From Pseudovibrio denitrificans JCM 12308 (GTDB lineage Bacteria > Pseudomonadota > Alphaproteobacteria > Rhizobiales > Stappiaceae), in contig NZ_BAZK01000020.1 in the NCBI RefSeq assembly GCF_001310815.1, positions 30,936-94,935 on the forward strand: 64,000 nt of DNA, read 5' to 3'. Below, piece by piece: positions 1 through 8,309 of the stretch (position 1 is its first letter; each line of letters begins with the position of its first letter). The notes under the pieces are model-generated. The model was not told the origin of the DNA. It made no database searches and was given only the letters and a program-made list of their open reading frames with translations. Both the position numbers and the translations under genes were made by a program.

Positions 1-63
1 CGGTTAAGCAGCTGTCACCCGGCAAGCATCCTGTTTGCTGACATTTTCTGCACGACACAAAGT

Positions 64-80
64 CGGGGCTTCTGGCCCCG
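64..80 (+). terminator. GC-rich hairpin upstream of dctQ
   Basis: Six perfect pairs, CGGGGC and GCCCCG, enclose the loop TTCTG. The following bases (GCTGTTCTCC) are only weakly T-rich, so this may be an attenuator or mRNA-stabilising hairpin rather than a full terminator. In TRAP operons a highly expressed binding-protein gene usually precedes the membrane subunits and is often followed by such a hairpin. That upstream gene would lie outside the window. The rest of bases 1-198 shows no supported gene. Confidence 0.4.
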
Positions 81-198
81 GCTGTTCTCCTGCTTTCTTC
101 AGTTCAGCCGCGTCTCATCCGCCGATAATCGGTTCCCATAGCTTTGAGATACGCTCTGGAAAGCCAAGAAAATACTCTGGCCTGATCGGATTTTACCG

Positions 199-717
199 AT
201 GACCTCTGTTGTTTCGAAACTCGACGCAATCAACCGCTTGGTTGGCCACACCATCCGCTGGTTTGCGTTGCTCATGCTGCTGTTGCAGTTTGGGATCGTT
301 CTGCTGCGCTATCTGTTTGGCGTCAGCTACATCTTCCTCGGCGAAGGCGTGCTTTACATGCATGCATCTGTTTTCATGCTTGGCGCTGGCTATACGCTTT
401 TGGCTGACAAGCATGTACGCGTCGATATCTTTTACGGGCAGGCGTCTCCCAAGGCCAAAGCCATCATCAATCTGATCGGAGCACTGTTCTTTTTGCTACC
501 CACTGTTGGTCTGTTACTCTGGATCAGCTGGCCCTTTGTTTACAACAGCTGGAAGATCCTTGAAGGACCGATTTCGGTTGGCGGTATTCCCGCAAGCTTC
601 CTGCTTAAGAGCCTTGTTCCTGCATTTTGTGGCCTCCTGATTATTCAGGGCATCTCCGGCATTCTAAGGGATGGGCTGTTTTTATGCGGCGTTGATGTTG
701 AGGAGCCAAAGCTGTGA
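199..717 (+). CDS. TRAP transporter small permease (DctQ-type)
   Basis: The 172-residue protein has the size and pattern of the small four-helix TRAP subunit. Hydrophobic stretches lie near residues 15-40, 48-72, 88-112 and 130-155, and the charged motif DKHVRVDI after the second helix is typical of DctQ proteins. With the large permease and a periplasmic binding protein it forms a sodium-driven importer of organic acids or related solutes in the inner membrane. Its stop codon overlaps the start of the next gene by four bases, so the two are translationally coupled. The binding protein is not in the window, so the substrate cannot be named. Confidence 0.9.
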   Translation: MTSVVSKLDAINRLVGHTIRWFALLMLLLQFGIVLLRYLFGVSYIFLGEGVLYMHASVFMLGAGYTLLADKHVRVDIFYGQASPKAKAIINLIGALFFLLPTVGLLLWISWPFVYNSWKILEGPISVGGIPASFLLKSLVPAFCGLLIIQGISGILRDGLFLCGVDVEEPKL

Positions 718-2273
718 CTGAGTTTCTCGACATATTCATGTTCGCGGGCCTGTGCTTTGCGATCCTGCTGGGCTATCCGGTGGCCTTCACCATCGCTGGT
801 GTGGCCGTGCTCTTTGCTATTCTTGGAGCGATGACCGGTGCGTTTGATACCGGGCTGCTGGGTGCACTTTCACAGCGCATTTTCGGTACGATGACTAACA
901 ACGTACTGATTGCAATCCCGCTCTTTGTGTTCATGGGGCTGGTGCTTGAACGCAGTCGCATTGCAGAAGATTTGCTGGAAGAGATGGGCAAGCTGTTCGG
1001 CTCGCTCCGCGGTGGTCTGGGGATCTCTGTTGTGCTTGTGGGAGGACTGCTGGCAGCCTCAACCGGTATTGTGGGCGCAACGGTGGTGACCATGGCGTTG
1101 ATCGCTCTGCCGACCATGCTGCGTAATGGATATGATCCTAAGCTGGCGGCAGGTACTGTGTGTACCGCTGGCACACTCGGGCAGATCATTCCCCCATCCA
1201 CTCTGCTGATCATCCTTTCTGAAGTGATGTCCAACGCCTATCAGCAGGCTCAATTTGCGGAAGGCAAATTCACCGTAGAGACCATCAGCGTAGGCCAAAC
1301 CTTTGCGGCTGCGCTGGTTCCAGGTCTGATGCTGGTGGGTGTCTATATTGTTTATCTGCTGATCCGCGCCTATTTGCAGCCGAGCTCTGCACCTGCCATG
1401 GACAAGCGTGTTCTAGGGGAGACATCGGCGCGTCGGATTGCTTCCGTTCTGATCCCACCAGTCGCGCTGATTATTGCGGTTCTGGGTTCCATTCTGGGTG
1501 GTGTTGCAACACCGACAGAAGCGGCTGCGGTTGGTGCAGTCGGTGCTTTGCTGTTGGCGGGTTTCCGACTGAGTAATGGCAAATCCAACGTGTTGCTTGG
1601 TGCGAGTGTTGTGGCTCTGCTGGCGGTGATCGCGCTGGCTGGGATGACCACTATCCGCTTGCAACGCAGCGAGTTGACTGTCACTGATTATGGCCTTGCT
1701 GGTGTTGCGATTGTGTTGCTGATCATTGGCATCAGCGGTCTGCTTCAAAGTGTGATGCGTATGTGGCGATCTCAGCTGCTTGCGCCGGTGATGACCAACA
1801 CACTCTCCATCTCAGCGATGATCTTTGCGACGATCATTGGGGCAAGTGTGTTCTCTCTGATTTTCCGAGGTCTTGGTGGTGACGCTCGCATTGAGGAGCT
1901 GATCTCTGCAATGCCAGGCGGTGAGATGGGTGCCCTGCTGTTTGTGATGGCGCTGATTTTTGCCCTCGGCTTCTTCATGGATTTCGTAGAGATCTCCGTA
2001 ATCCTACTGCCGATCGTTGGCCCTACCCTGCTGATGATGGGTTTTGATCCTATCTGGCTTTCTGTGATGATCGCTATCAACCTGCAGACCAGCTTCCTGA
2101 CACCACCATTCGGGTTCTCGCTGTTTTATCTGCGTGGTGCGGCCCCGCCCGAGATCACAACAGGTATGATCTACAAGGGGGTGCTGCCTTATATCCTGCT
2201 GCAGATTGTCGGGATGGGGCTGGTCTGGTTCTTCCCTCAGATCGCAACCTGGTTGCCGTCAGTTCTGTTCTGA
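714..2273 (+). CDS. TRAP transporter large permease (DctM-type)
   Basis: The 519-residue, very hydrophobic protein forms the transport channel of a TRAP importer. Family signatures are the N-terminal segment with GYPVAFTIAG, the repeat region with GQIIPPSTLLIIL, and the C-terminal LQTSFLTPPFGFSLFYLRG. Most DctM proteins are near 430 residues. This one carries an extra block at about residues 285-355 with additional hydrophobic stretches, as seen in a longer DctM subclass. The start overlaps dctQ by four bases. A strong hairpin follows the stop codon, so the operon probably ends here. The substrate is unknown. Confidence 0.92.
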   Translation: MTEFLDIFMFAGLCFAILLGYPVAFTIAGVAVLFAILGAMTGAFDTGLLGALSQRIFGTMTNNVLIAIPLFVFMGLVLERSRIAEDLLEEMGKLFGSLRGGLGISVVLVGGLLAASTGIVGATVVTMALIALPTMLRNGYDPKLAAGTVCTAGTLGQIIPPSTLLIILSEVMSNAYQQAQFAEGKFTVETISVGQTFAAALVPGLMLVGVYIVYLLIRAYLQPSSAPAMDKRVLGETSARRIASVLIPPVALIIAVLGSILGGVATPTEAAAVGAVGALLLAGFRLSNGKSNVLLGASVVALLAVIALAGMTTIRLQRSELTVTDYGLAGVAIVLLIIGISGLLQSVMRMWRSQLLAPVMTNTLSISAMIFATIIGASVFSLIFRGLGGDARIEELISAMPGGEMGALLFVMALIFALGFFMDFVEISVILLPIVGPTLLMMGFDPIWLSVMIAINLQTSFLTPPFGFSLFYLRGAAPPEITTGMIYKGVLPYILLQIVGMGLVWFFPQIATWLPSVLF

Positions 2274-2296
2274 CGAGAAGGGGCAACGGAGTTTGA

Positions 2297-2327
2297 GAAA
2301 GGCTGGATGTCACATCCAGCCTTTTTC
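2297..2327. terminator. Bidirectional terminator between dctM and hxlR
   Basis: A long inverted repeat, AAAGGCTGGATGT and ACATCCAGCCTTT, with a single-base loop is flanked by A-rich bases on the left and TTTTTC on the right. It lies 25 bases after the dctM stop and ends at the stop codon of the convergent HxlR gene, so it can terminate both transcripts. Confidence 0.85.
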
Positions 2328-2683
2328 TATACGCGCTTCTGCATGAAGCTTTCTGGTGGGATCCACGTTTCAGGCATGTGCTTGTTGGCCCACCGACACA
2401 TTTCCTGAAGCACAGGCAAGATATCCTTGCCGCGATCTGACAGCAGATATTGGTAGCGTTTGGGATTCGATTGGTAGAGCTCTTTGGTGACCATGCCAGC
2501 CGCTTCCAGCTGATTCAGGCGAACGGTCAGAACGCTTGTCGTGATCTTTTCCGGTGAACTCAGGAACTCTGAGAAGATCTTTTTTCCGTTGAACATATCC
2601 CGCAGGATCAAAAGGCTCCAGCGGTCTCCGACGATATCTAGCGTATTCGCGATGGGGCAGCCGGAACGGTTTTCGGTTGACAT
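2327..2683 (-). CDS. HxlR-family transcriptional regulator
   Basis: The 118-residue protein is a one-domain winged-helix regulator of the HxlR/YodB family. Typical features are the N-terminal CPIANTLDIVGDRWSLLILRD with a single cysteine (residue 9), the recognition region LTVRLNQLEAAGMV, and the wing NPKRYQYLLSDRGKD. Some HxlR proteins sense reactive carbonyls or quinones through the N-terminal cysteine; whether this one does is inferred. It is divergent from a GFA-family gene, with a 25-bp inverted repeat in the gap, which suggests it controls itself and that neighbour. Confidence 0.9.
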   Translation of the reverse strand: MSTENRSGCPIANTLDIVGDRWSLLILRDMFNGKKIFSEFLSSPEKITTSVLTVRLNQLEAAGMVTKELYQSNPKRYQYLLSDRGKDILPVLQEMCRWANKHMPETWIPPESFMQKRV

Positions 2684-2708
2684 ACCGCCATTCTCTCCTA
2701 TTGTGAAT

Positions 2709-2733
2709 AGTAACTTGCAATTTACAAGTCACT
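2709..2733. promoter_or_regulatory. Candidate HxlR operator
   Basis: AGTAACTTG and CAAGTCACT form two 9-base arms around a 7-base centre (CAATTTA). The arms pair at eight of nine positions. The site lies in the 84-base gap between the divergent HxlR and GFA genes, where such regulators commonly bind. Assignment is inferred from symmetry and location. Confidence 0.6.
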
Positions 2734-2767
2734 AAAACATCTCTCAACTCAGACTAAGGATAGTATC

Positions 2768-3217
2768 ATGGAAAGCGCATTTACAGGGTCTTGCCTTTGC
2801 GGGAATGTACAGCTGAAATCAAGAATGAAGCCGCAGATGGCCGCGCATTGCCACTGTGATGACTGTCGTAAGTCATCGGGGACAGGGCATTGCACCCATG
2901 CGGCCCTGCCTAAAGAAGCGGTGGAAGTGACTGGAGAGCTCACATTTTTCGACAAACCTGCCGACAGCGGGAATGTGGTCACACGAGGCTTTTGCCCAAC
3001 CTGTGGCAGTGCGATGTACTCTCTGAACTCATCTATGACAGATCTGATCTTCGTGCGTGCATCAGCTGTTGATCAGCCGGAGGTTATTGAGCCTCAGGTG
3101 AATGTGTATGCCAGCCGGGCACCATCTTGGGATGAGGTTGATCCAAAGCTTCCAGCTTTCCCGGAAATGCCTCCGCAAGGGTCCCGAGAAGTTATCGAAG
3201 AAGGCGTTCACGAGTAA
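2768..3217 (+). CDS. GFA-family zinc-binding protein
   Basis: The 149-residue protein matches the GFA (glutathione-dependent formaldehyde-activating enzyme-like) fold. Conserved metal-site cysteines appear in order: SCLCGNVQ near the N-terminus, HCHCDDCRKSSGT around residue 35, and FCPTCGSAMY around residue 78. Many members have no proven activity, and the formaldehyde role is contested, so only the family is assigned. It is divergent from an HxlR regulator and lies behind its candidate operator. This suggests induction by a reactive electrophile, which is an inference from context. Confidence 0.88.
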   Translation: MESAFTGSCLCGNVQLKSRMKPQMAAHCHCDDCRKSSGTGHCTHAALPKEAVEVTGELTFFDKPADSGNVVTRGFCPTCGSAMYSLNSSMTDLIFVRASAVDQPEVIEPQVNVYASRAPSWDEVDPKLPAFPEMPPQGSREVIEEGVHE

Positions 3218-3290
3218 CGCTTCTTTCCTGTGAAGCAGAGACGCGTACACCCCCAACGTAGCGCAGTCTGTTTTTCTGACACAAATAGAA

Positions 3291-3316
3291 ACGGGGAGAG
3301 CAAAGCTCCCCCCGTC
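3291..3316 (-). terminator. Hairpin downstream of the nucleoside transporter
   Basis: ACGGGGAGAGC and GCTCCCCCCGT pair with one mismatch around an AAA loop. Read on the minus strand the hairpin is followed by TTTCTATTT. It lies about 35 bases beyond the stop codon of the nucleoside transporter gene. Confidence 0.6.
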
Positions 3317-3350
3317 ACAGGCAATTCAGAGATTAAGGAAGAAAACTCTC

Positions 3351-4612
3351 TTACATTGCCAATGAGATAAAGATACCCGCGATTGCTGCGCTCATGAGGT
3401 TTGAGCAGGTTGCAGCCAGCAGTGTGCGAGGACCATACTTCGCGATGAAGTTCATGCGGTTTGGAGCCAGAACACCCAGACCACCGATGAGAATACCCAT
3501 GGAAGAGATGTTCGCGAAGCCGCAGAGTGCGAAGGAAACGATTGCTTTGGTCTTTTCCTGAATGACCGGCAGACCCATTTCCACTGCGGTGGCATCTACG
3601 AGGTAGTTCTTCAGGTCGAGGTAAGCGACGAACTCGTTCACAACCAGCTTTTTACCGATCAGGGAACCTGCAACACCAATGTCAGCCATTGGAACACCCA
3701 GAAGGTAAGCGATTGGAGCGAAGATCCAGCCGAGGATCATTTCCAGAGACAGATCGAAGCCAGCGAAATCACCAACACCACCGAGGATCAGGTTCACCAG
3801 AGTGATCAGACCGATCATTGCAACCAGGTTTGCACCGATCGCGCCAGCAAGCTGGAGACCGTTCATTGCGCCCTGACCAGCAGCAGCAAGCACGTTCTCT
3901 GGCTTTTCGTCGCCAAAGCTCATGTCTTTTTCAACGGTGTAGTTGGTTTCTTCAGTTTCTGGCAGGATCAGTTTTGCGAAGAGAAGACCACCTGGAGCAG
4001 CATGAAGGATGCTGCGAGGAGGAACTCGATCTTAACGCCCATCAGCGCATAACCGCCGAGAACAGTACCTGCAACAGAAGCCATACCACCACACATGATG
4101 GCGAAGAACTCACTGTCGGACATCTTTGGCATGTAAGGCTTCACAACGAGTGGAGCTTCAGTCTGGCCCACGAACACGTTGGAAACTGCAGACATGGATT
4201 CTGCCTGGGAGGTACCCAGCAGTTTCGCCATGCCACCACCGATGACGCGAATAACAATCTGCATAACACCGAGGTGGTACAGAACAGCAATCAGTGCAGA
4301 GAAGAAGATAACGAGGCAAAGCACGTTGAAGGCAAATACGAAGCCAACGGTGTCGGAAAGTGAACCGTTGGTGAGGTTGCCGAAGAGGAAGTTAACACCG
4401 GAACGACCACTGTCGATCACACCGGCAATGCCCGTTGACATTGCGTGAAGAATGGCACGGCCAGCTGGAACGTAAAGAACGAAAGCGCCGATACCGATCT
4501 GGAGAGCCAGCGCACCACCTACGGTGCGGAGGTTGATCGCCTTGCGATTGGTTGAAACCAATACAGCAATAACGATCAGTGTAGCGATGCCAAGAAAACC
4601 TGTTGCGAACAT
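3351..4612 (-). pseudogene. Concentrative nucleoside transporter (NupC/CNT), frameshifted
   Basis: This is a CNT-family sodium- or proton-coupled nucleoside importer, about 420 residues once the frame is restored. The first part carries the N-terminal helices and the gate motif GQTEAPLVV. The second part carries LAAAGQGAMNGLQLAGAIGANL and the C-terminal helices. The frame breaks near base 4001: ATGCTGCTCC is read where ATGGCTGCTCC would continue as FMAAPGGLLFAKLILPE, the standard CNT sequence. One missing G therefore explains the break. The start is supported by GGGAGGAG upstream. If the base is really absent, transport would be lost. A divergent LysR regulator lies about 580 bases upstream. 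Confidence 0.88.
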
Positions 4613-4687
4613 TATGAGCTCCTCCCAGAGGCTCTGAGGTAAGTTGTTGATTATGGTTGGGGAGAATTTTGAGGTGCCGAAAGGCGA

Positions 4688-4942
4688 CTAACCGTACCCA
4701 CCTTCACGTGGACAGTTGAGATGGCCACCCGCATCCAACAAACGCTTTCCTATTGAAAAACAATGTAAAACGCCTGCGGTTGTAGAACCTTCCAATACCT
4801 CAAAGGGAATTACCGCTGCTGACAGAGTACGTACGGTGGGAGTTCGTGCGTAAGAGCCGTCGGTCTCCATGGAAGCGAGGCATACGACAGGCGCAGCACA
4901 CTCACCTTGCGTAGGTGCGAATGTGGACTGACCCAATTGCAT
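4688..4942 (-). other. Possible small leader ORF upstream of the nucleoside transporter
   Basis: An open frame of 84 codons starts at an ATG preceded by AAAAGGTGAGG, a good ribosome site at proper spacing. It ends 75 bases before the transporter start. The predicted peptide (starting MQLGQSTFAP) is not recognised and has no clear domain. Its ribosome site sits inside the strong hairpin at 4945-4985. It could be a leader gene, an untranslated leader, or chance. Confidence 0.25.
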
Positions 4943-4944
4943 AA

Positions 4945-4985
4945 TTTGCCTCACCTTTTAACTAATTCCCTTCGGTGAGGGCAAA
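4945..4985 (-). promoter_or_regulatory. Leader hairpin between LysR and the nucleoside transporter
   Basis: On the minus strand TTTGCCCTCACC pairs with GGTGAGGCAAA (11 pairs, one bulged C) around an 18-base loop. The 3' arm contains the only good ribosome site in this leader, so the hairpin could control translation of the small frame below it. A second small inverted repeat, TTGCCTGAGAGGCAA, lies next to it at 4990-5004. Confidence 0.45.
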
Positions 4986-5031
4986 CTAGTTGCCTGAGAG
5001 GCAATTATTAAGTTTTTTAAATATATCAATC

Positions 5032-5048
5032 GTTTCGAACTTCGAAAC
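5032..5048. promoter_or_regulatory. 17-bp perfect palindrome in the LysR/transporter gap
   Basis: GTTTCGAA-C-TTCGAAAC is a perfect inverted repeat with a single central base. It lies in AT-rich DNA 142 bases before the LysR start and well upstream of the transporter. Its symmetry and position suggest an operator. Classic LysR boxes are T-N11-A, so the bound protein may be a different regulator. Confidence 0.5.
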
Positions 5049-5189
5049 AAACTATAAAATATTACGTAGAAAACCACGCTAGATAAGGACTATTTCGTAG
5101 ATTATAGTTCTTGCAGAACATATAGAATAAAAATAGTAGAACTTTAAGAGCTACAACCTGGACAAAAATAAAAACAACAAAACAAGTTC

Positions 5190-6116
5190 ATGCACGATCT
5201 CATTACATCCGGGCGCATTACTTTGCGTATGCTGCGTTACTTTCATCAAGTTGCAGTAAGTGGGCACTTTGGCCGCGCAGCGGAAGAGCTGCATATTTCT
5301 AAGTCACCGATGTCCATACAAATCAAAGAGTTGGAAGTTGCCCTTGGACTATCACTCTTTCAACGAGACTCCCGAAATGTTTCTCTCACAGCAGCAGGGC
5401 GCGTGCTGAAGCGTGAGTGTGAACAGATTTTCAAGGTGCTGGATTACGCCATAACCAACACGCAGCGGCAGGGTCGTGCCGAAAACTCAACCCTGAGCAT
5501 TGGCATGGTGAGCAGTGCCTTCCTGGATGGATTTGCGAACTTACTTTCAGATTTCAAGGGCAAGCATCCAGATTGTTCCCTAAATTTTACAGAGCTGGCC
5601 CCTAATCAGCAGAAGGAAGCCCTCGACGGAGGCACCATCGATCTGGGCATTTGTCGCTATGGCGATACGCTCAATGAGCCAGCTTTGAACTCCAAAGTAT
5701 TGGTGCGAGAAAATCTTATTTTGGCAGTTCCCAACACCCACCCATTGAAGGACCGTAGGGTGGTCGCACTGGAAGAGCTAAAAGATGAGGAAATGGCGGT
5801 ATTGGATCGCAGTATGTCCAACTCAACGCCATTTTTGATCGCCCGCTGCAAAGATCAGGGGTTCTATCCTAAGGCTGCTTTTGAGGTGCAGGAGCCAAGC
5901 ACGCTATTGGCACTGGTCGCTTCGGGACAGGCGATTGCGCTGGTCAGTGACTGCTTCCGCAGCCAGAAATCCAAGAACGTCCGGTTTATTCGCCTGAAGG
6001 AAGACATTCCTGCAGACCTTTGTGCCATCTACAAAAAGAACTATGAAACCGAAATTCTGCGCAAGTTTCTTCAGTTTATTGAGTTCGACTACAAACCGCA
6101 GATTGACGAAAACTGA
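5190..6116 (+). CDS. LysR-family transcriptional regulator
   Basis: The 308-residue protein is a full-length LysR regulator. The N-terminal winged helix includes MLRYFHQVAVSGHFGRAAEELHISKSPMS and LELFxR-type text (LGLSLFQRDSRNVSLTAAG). The effector-binding domain follows from about residue 95, with LVASGQAIALVSD near the C-terminus. It is divergent from the frameshifted nucleoside transporter, so it may control that gene, but the effector cannot be read from sequence. The ribosome site is weak (purine-rich A tract), and the start is chosen because it gives the normal LysR N-terminus. Confidence 0.92.
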   Translation: MHDLITSGRITLRMLRYFHQVAVSGHFGRAAEELHISKSPMSIQIKELEVALGLSLFQRDSRNVSLTAAGRVLKRECEQIFKVLDYAITNTQRQGRAENSTLSIGMVSSAFLDGFANLLSDFKGKHPDCSLNFTELAPNQQKEALDGGTIDLGICRYGDTLNEPALNSKVLVRENLILAVPNTHPLKDRRVVALEELKDEEMAVLDRSMSNSTPFLIARCKDQGFYPKAAFEVQEPSTLLALVASGQAIALVSDCFRSQKSKNVRFIRLKEDIPADLCAIYKKNYETEILRKFLQFIEFDYKPQIDEN

Positions 6117-6137
6117 GGGACCAAGACTGCCCCTCAG
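6113..6137. terminator. Hairpin between convergent LysR and ABC ATPase genes
   Basis: CTGAGGG and CCCTCAG pair perfectly around an 11-base loop. The hairpin begins at the LysR stop and ends just before the convergent ATPase stop, so it could serve both transcripts. T-runs are weak on both sides. Confidence 0.45.
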
Positions 6138-6145
6138 TTCAGCTG

Positions 6146-7243
6146 TTAAGCTGTTTCAGGCTCAACGATGCTCACTTCCATTCGCTTGCCCGTGTCTGCG
6201 TTAAACAGGTGAACGCCTGAAATGCCCAGTTCCACATAGACTTCGTCACCAGTCTGACGCTGTATTTCCGGGTTCTCCCGAACCACCATTTGCTCACTGG
6301 TTTCCAGCTCAACATGCACATAGGTGGTGTCGCCTAGATACTCCTCAAGCAGGACTTCGGCTTTCAGATAGCCCTCCCCTGCTTTGTCATGCAAAGCGCA
6401 GTGAGATGGGCGGATGCCGAGCATGACATTCGATGGAATGACCGAGGCCTTGTTGGAAACAGGAAGCTGTGTGCTGTCCTTCAGTTGAGCGCTGTTTTCA
6501 GTTAGTTTCTCCAGTTGTAGGAAGTTCATGGTGGGTGAACCAATAAAGCTGGCGACGAACAGGTTGGCTGGTCGTTCATACAGATCTCGCGGCGTTCCCA
6601 CTTGCTGGATCTCACCATCATTCATCACCACAATCCGATCTGCCAGTGTCATAGCCTCCACCTGATCGTGGGTTACGTAGACCATTGTGGCGGATAAGCG
6701 TTGGTGAAGGCGGGCAATTTCCAAACGCACCTGACCGCGTAAAGCAGCATCCAGATTGGAAAGAGGCTCATCAAAGAGAAAAACCTTCGGGTCTCGGACA
6801 ATTGCACGACCGATCGCAACACGTTGGCGCTGACCGCCTGAGAGCTGAGATGGCTTTCTGTCCATCAATGCGTCCAGTTCCAATGCTCTTGCACTTTCAG
6901 CCACTCGCTCCTTGATCTCAGCCTTCGAGTAACCGGCCTGTTTGAGCACCAGCTCCATGTTTCCACGCACACTGAGATGCGGATAGAGAGCGTAGGTTTG
7001 GAATACCATCGCGATTTCACGCTTTGAAGGTGGCAGGTGAGCGATGGACTTGTCGTCAATTGCGATGTCGCCTGCGCTTTCATCTTCCAACCCTGCCATG
7101 ATGCGCAGAAGCGTGGATTTTCCGCAGCCGGATGGGCCGAGCAATACGAGGAACTCGCCGGACTTGATATTTAGATCAATTCCATCCAGCACGTTTTCGG
7201 CGCCAAAGGACTTGTAGAGAGATGAGATTTTTAGATTAGCCAT
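6146..7243 (-). CDS. Carbohydrate ABC transporter ATP-binding protein (UgpC/MsmK-type)
   Basis: The 365-residue protein powers the adjacent sugar importer. It has Walker A GPSGCGKST, signature LSGGQRQRVAIGRA, Walker B VFLFDEPLSNLDA, the switch VTHDQVEAM, and a C-terminal OB-type regulatory domain as in MalK/UgpC. The start at MANLKISSL is chosen over an upstream in-frame one because family members begin there. It lies one base after the oxidoreductase stop. It is the last gene of a minus-strand operon beginning with murQ. Orthologous ATPases are sometimes shared between several sugar importers. Confidence 0.93.
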   Translation of the reverse strand: MANLKISSLYKSFGAENVLDGIDLNIKSGEFLVLLGPSGCGKSTLLRIMAGLEDESAGDIAIDDKSIAHLPPSKREIAMVFQTYALYPHLSVRGNMELVLKQAGYSKAEIKERVAESARALELDALMDRKPSQLSGGQRQRVAIGRAIVRDPKVFLFDEPLSNLDAALRGQVRLEIARLHQRLSATMVYVTHDQVEAMTLADRIVVMNDGEIQQVGTPRDLYERPANLFVASFIGSPTMNFLQLEKLTENSAQLKDSTQLPVSNKASVIPSNVMLGIRPSHCALHDKAGEGYLKAEVLLEEYLGDTTYVHVELETSEQMVVRENPEIQRQTGDEVYVELGISGVHLFNADTGKRMEVSIVEPETA

Positions 7244-7244
7244 A

Positions 7245-8309
7245 TTACAAGTCCAGTTTCTGTGCTTTACCAGTTCGCACTGCTTGATCTGCTGCCAGAA
7301 CAACAGCCAGTGAGTTCACTGCTGCATTCATGTGGTCTTCCAGATCCAGATCTTCGCGGATAGCTTTGAGTACAAAGGCTTGCTCCCTGTCGCATAGCGC
7401 CTGATGCCCCGGTTCGCCTTCCATACTGAGCACATCATCCTGTCGCGTGAACTCGCCATTGGCGTTTGTGTCGCCGTAATGGACACGAATGGTGGAGGTT
7501 TTGGTATGCATATCGATATCGTCAGAGCGCGCTTCGCCTTCCATGACGATGGAGACGCTTCCGTTCTTTGACACGACATCTTTCACAAAGAACGCGGTTT
7601 CTGACATCATCGGACCCCACCCTGCTTCGTACCAGCCGACGGAGCCATCCTCGAACAGCACCTGAAGGTGGCCGTAGTTGTACATGTCGTCCGGCAGTTC
7701 ATCACTTAACCTCACGCCCATGCCTCGCACCTCAACAGGCTTGGCATCGGTGATCTGGCACATGACGTCGATGTAGTGAACGCCGCAGTCCACGATGGGC
7801 GATGTGGTTTGCATCAGTTGCTTATGCGTTTGCCAGGTGGCTCCACTGGACTGTTGGTTCAGGTTCATGCGGAACACATAAGGTCCACCTAACTTCCGAG
7901 ATTGCTCAATGAGTGTTGTCCAGGATGGATGGTGACGCAGGATATACCCGACGACGAGCTTGCGCCCCAGCTTGCGGGCTGTTTCAACAACGCTTTGGGC
8001 ATCTTCAACTGTGGTTGCTAATGGCTTTTCGACAAAGATGTCTGCGCCTGCTTCCATTGCCATGACGGCATACTCTGCGTGGCTGTCAGAGTAGGTGCAG
8101 ATGGAGACGAGGTCTGGCTTGGTTTCGACCAATGCCTGCGCGAAGTCATGTTGGATTGTGTGGTGAGCCAGCTCTTCTGGTAACTCGACAGGAGAGCGGT
8201 TGATCAGGCCAACGATCTCAAACCCCGGATTGGCTTCATACGCCAGAGCGTGAGACTTGCCCATGTTTCCAAGGCCTACCACGAGCACGCGAATAGGTTT
8301 GTCACTCAT
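7245..8309 (-). CDS. Gfo/Idh/MocA-family oxidoreductase
   Basis: The 354-residue protein has an N-terminal NAD(P)-binding Rossmann fold (VLVVGLGNMGKSHA), the family motif VEKPLATT near residue 95, and a C-terminal alpha/beta domain with VDCGVHYIDVM. Members oxidise or reduce sugars, inositols or amino sugars. The start MSDKPIRV is chosen because its ATG overlaps the stop codon of the restored permease frame upstream (ATGA). Its place inside an ABC importer operon with murQ suggests it acts on the imported sugar; the substrate is unknown. Confidence 0.9.
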   Translation of the reverse strand: MSDKPIRVLVVGLGNMGKSHALAYEANPGFEIVGLINRSPVELPEELAHHTIQHDFAQALVETKPDLVSICTYSDSHAEYAVMAMEAGADIFVEKPLATTVEDAQSVVETARKLGRKLVVGYILRHHPSWTTLIEQSRKLGGPYVFRMNLNQQSSGATWQTHKQLMQTTSPIVDCGVHYIDVMCQITDAKPVEVRGMGVRLSDELPDDMYNYGHLQVLFEDGSVGWYEAGWGPMMSETAFFVKDVVSKNGSVSIVMEGEARSDDIDMHTKTSTIRVHYGDTNANGEFTRQDDVLSMEGEPGHQALCDREQAFVLKAIREDLDLEDHMNAAVNSLAVVLAADQAVRTGKAQKLDL

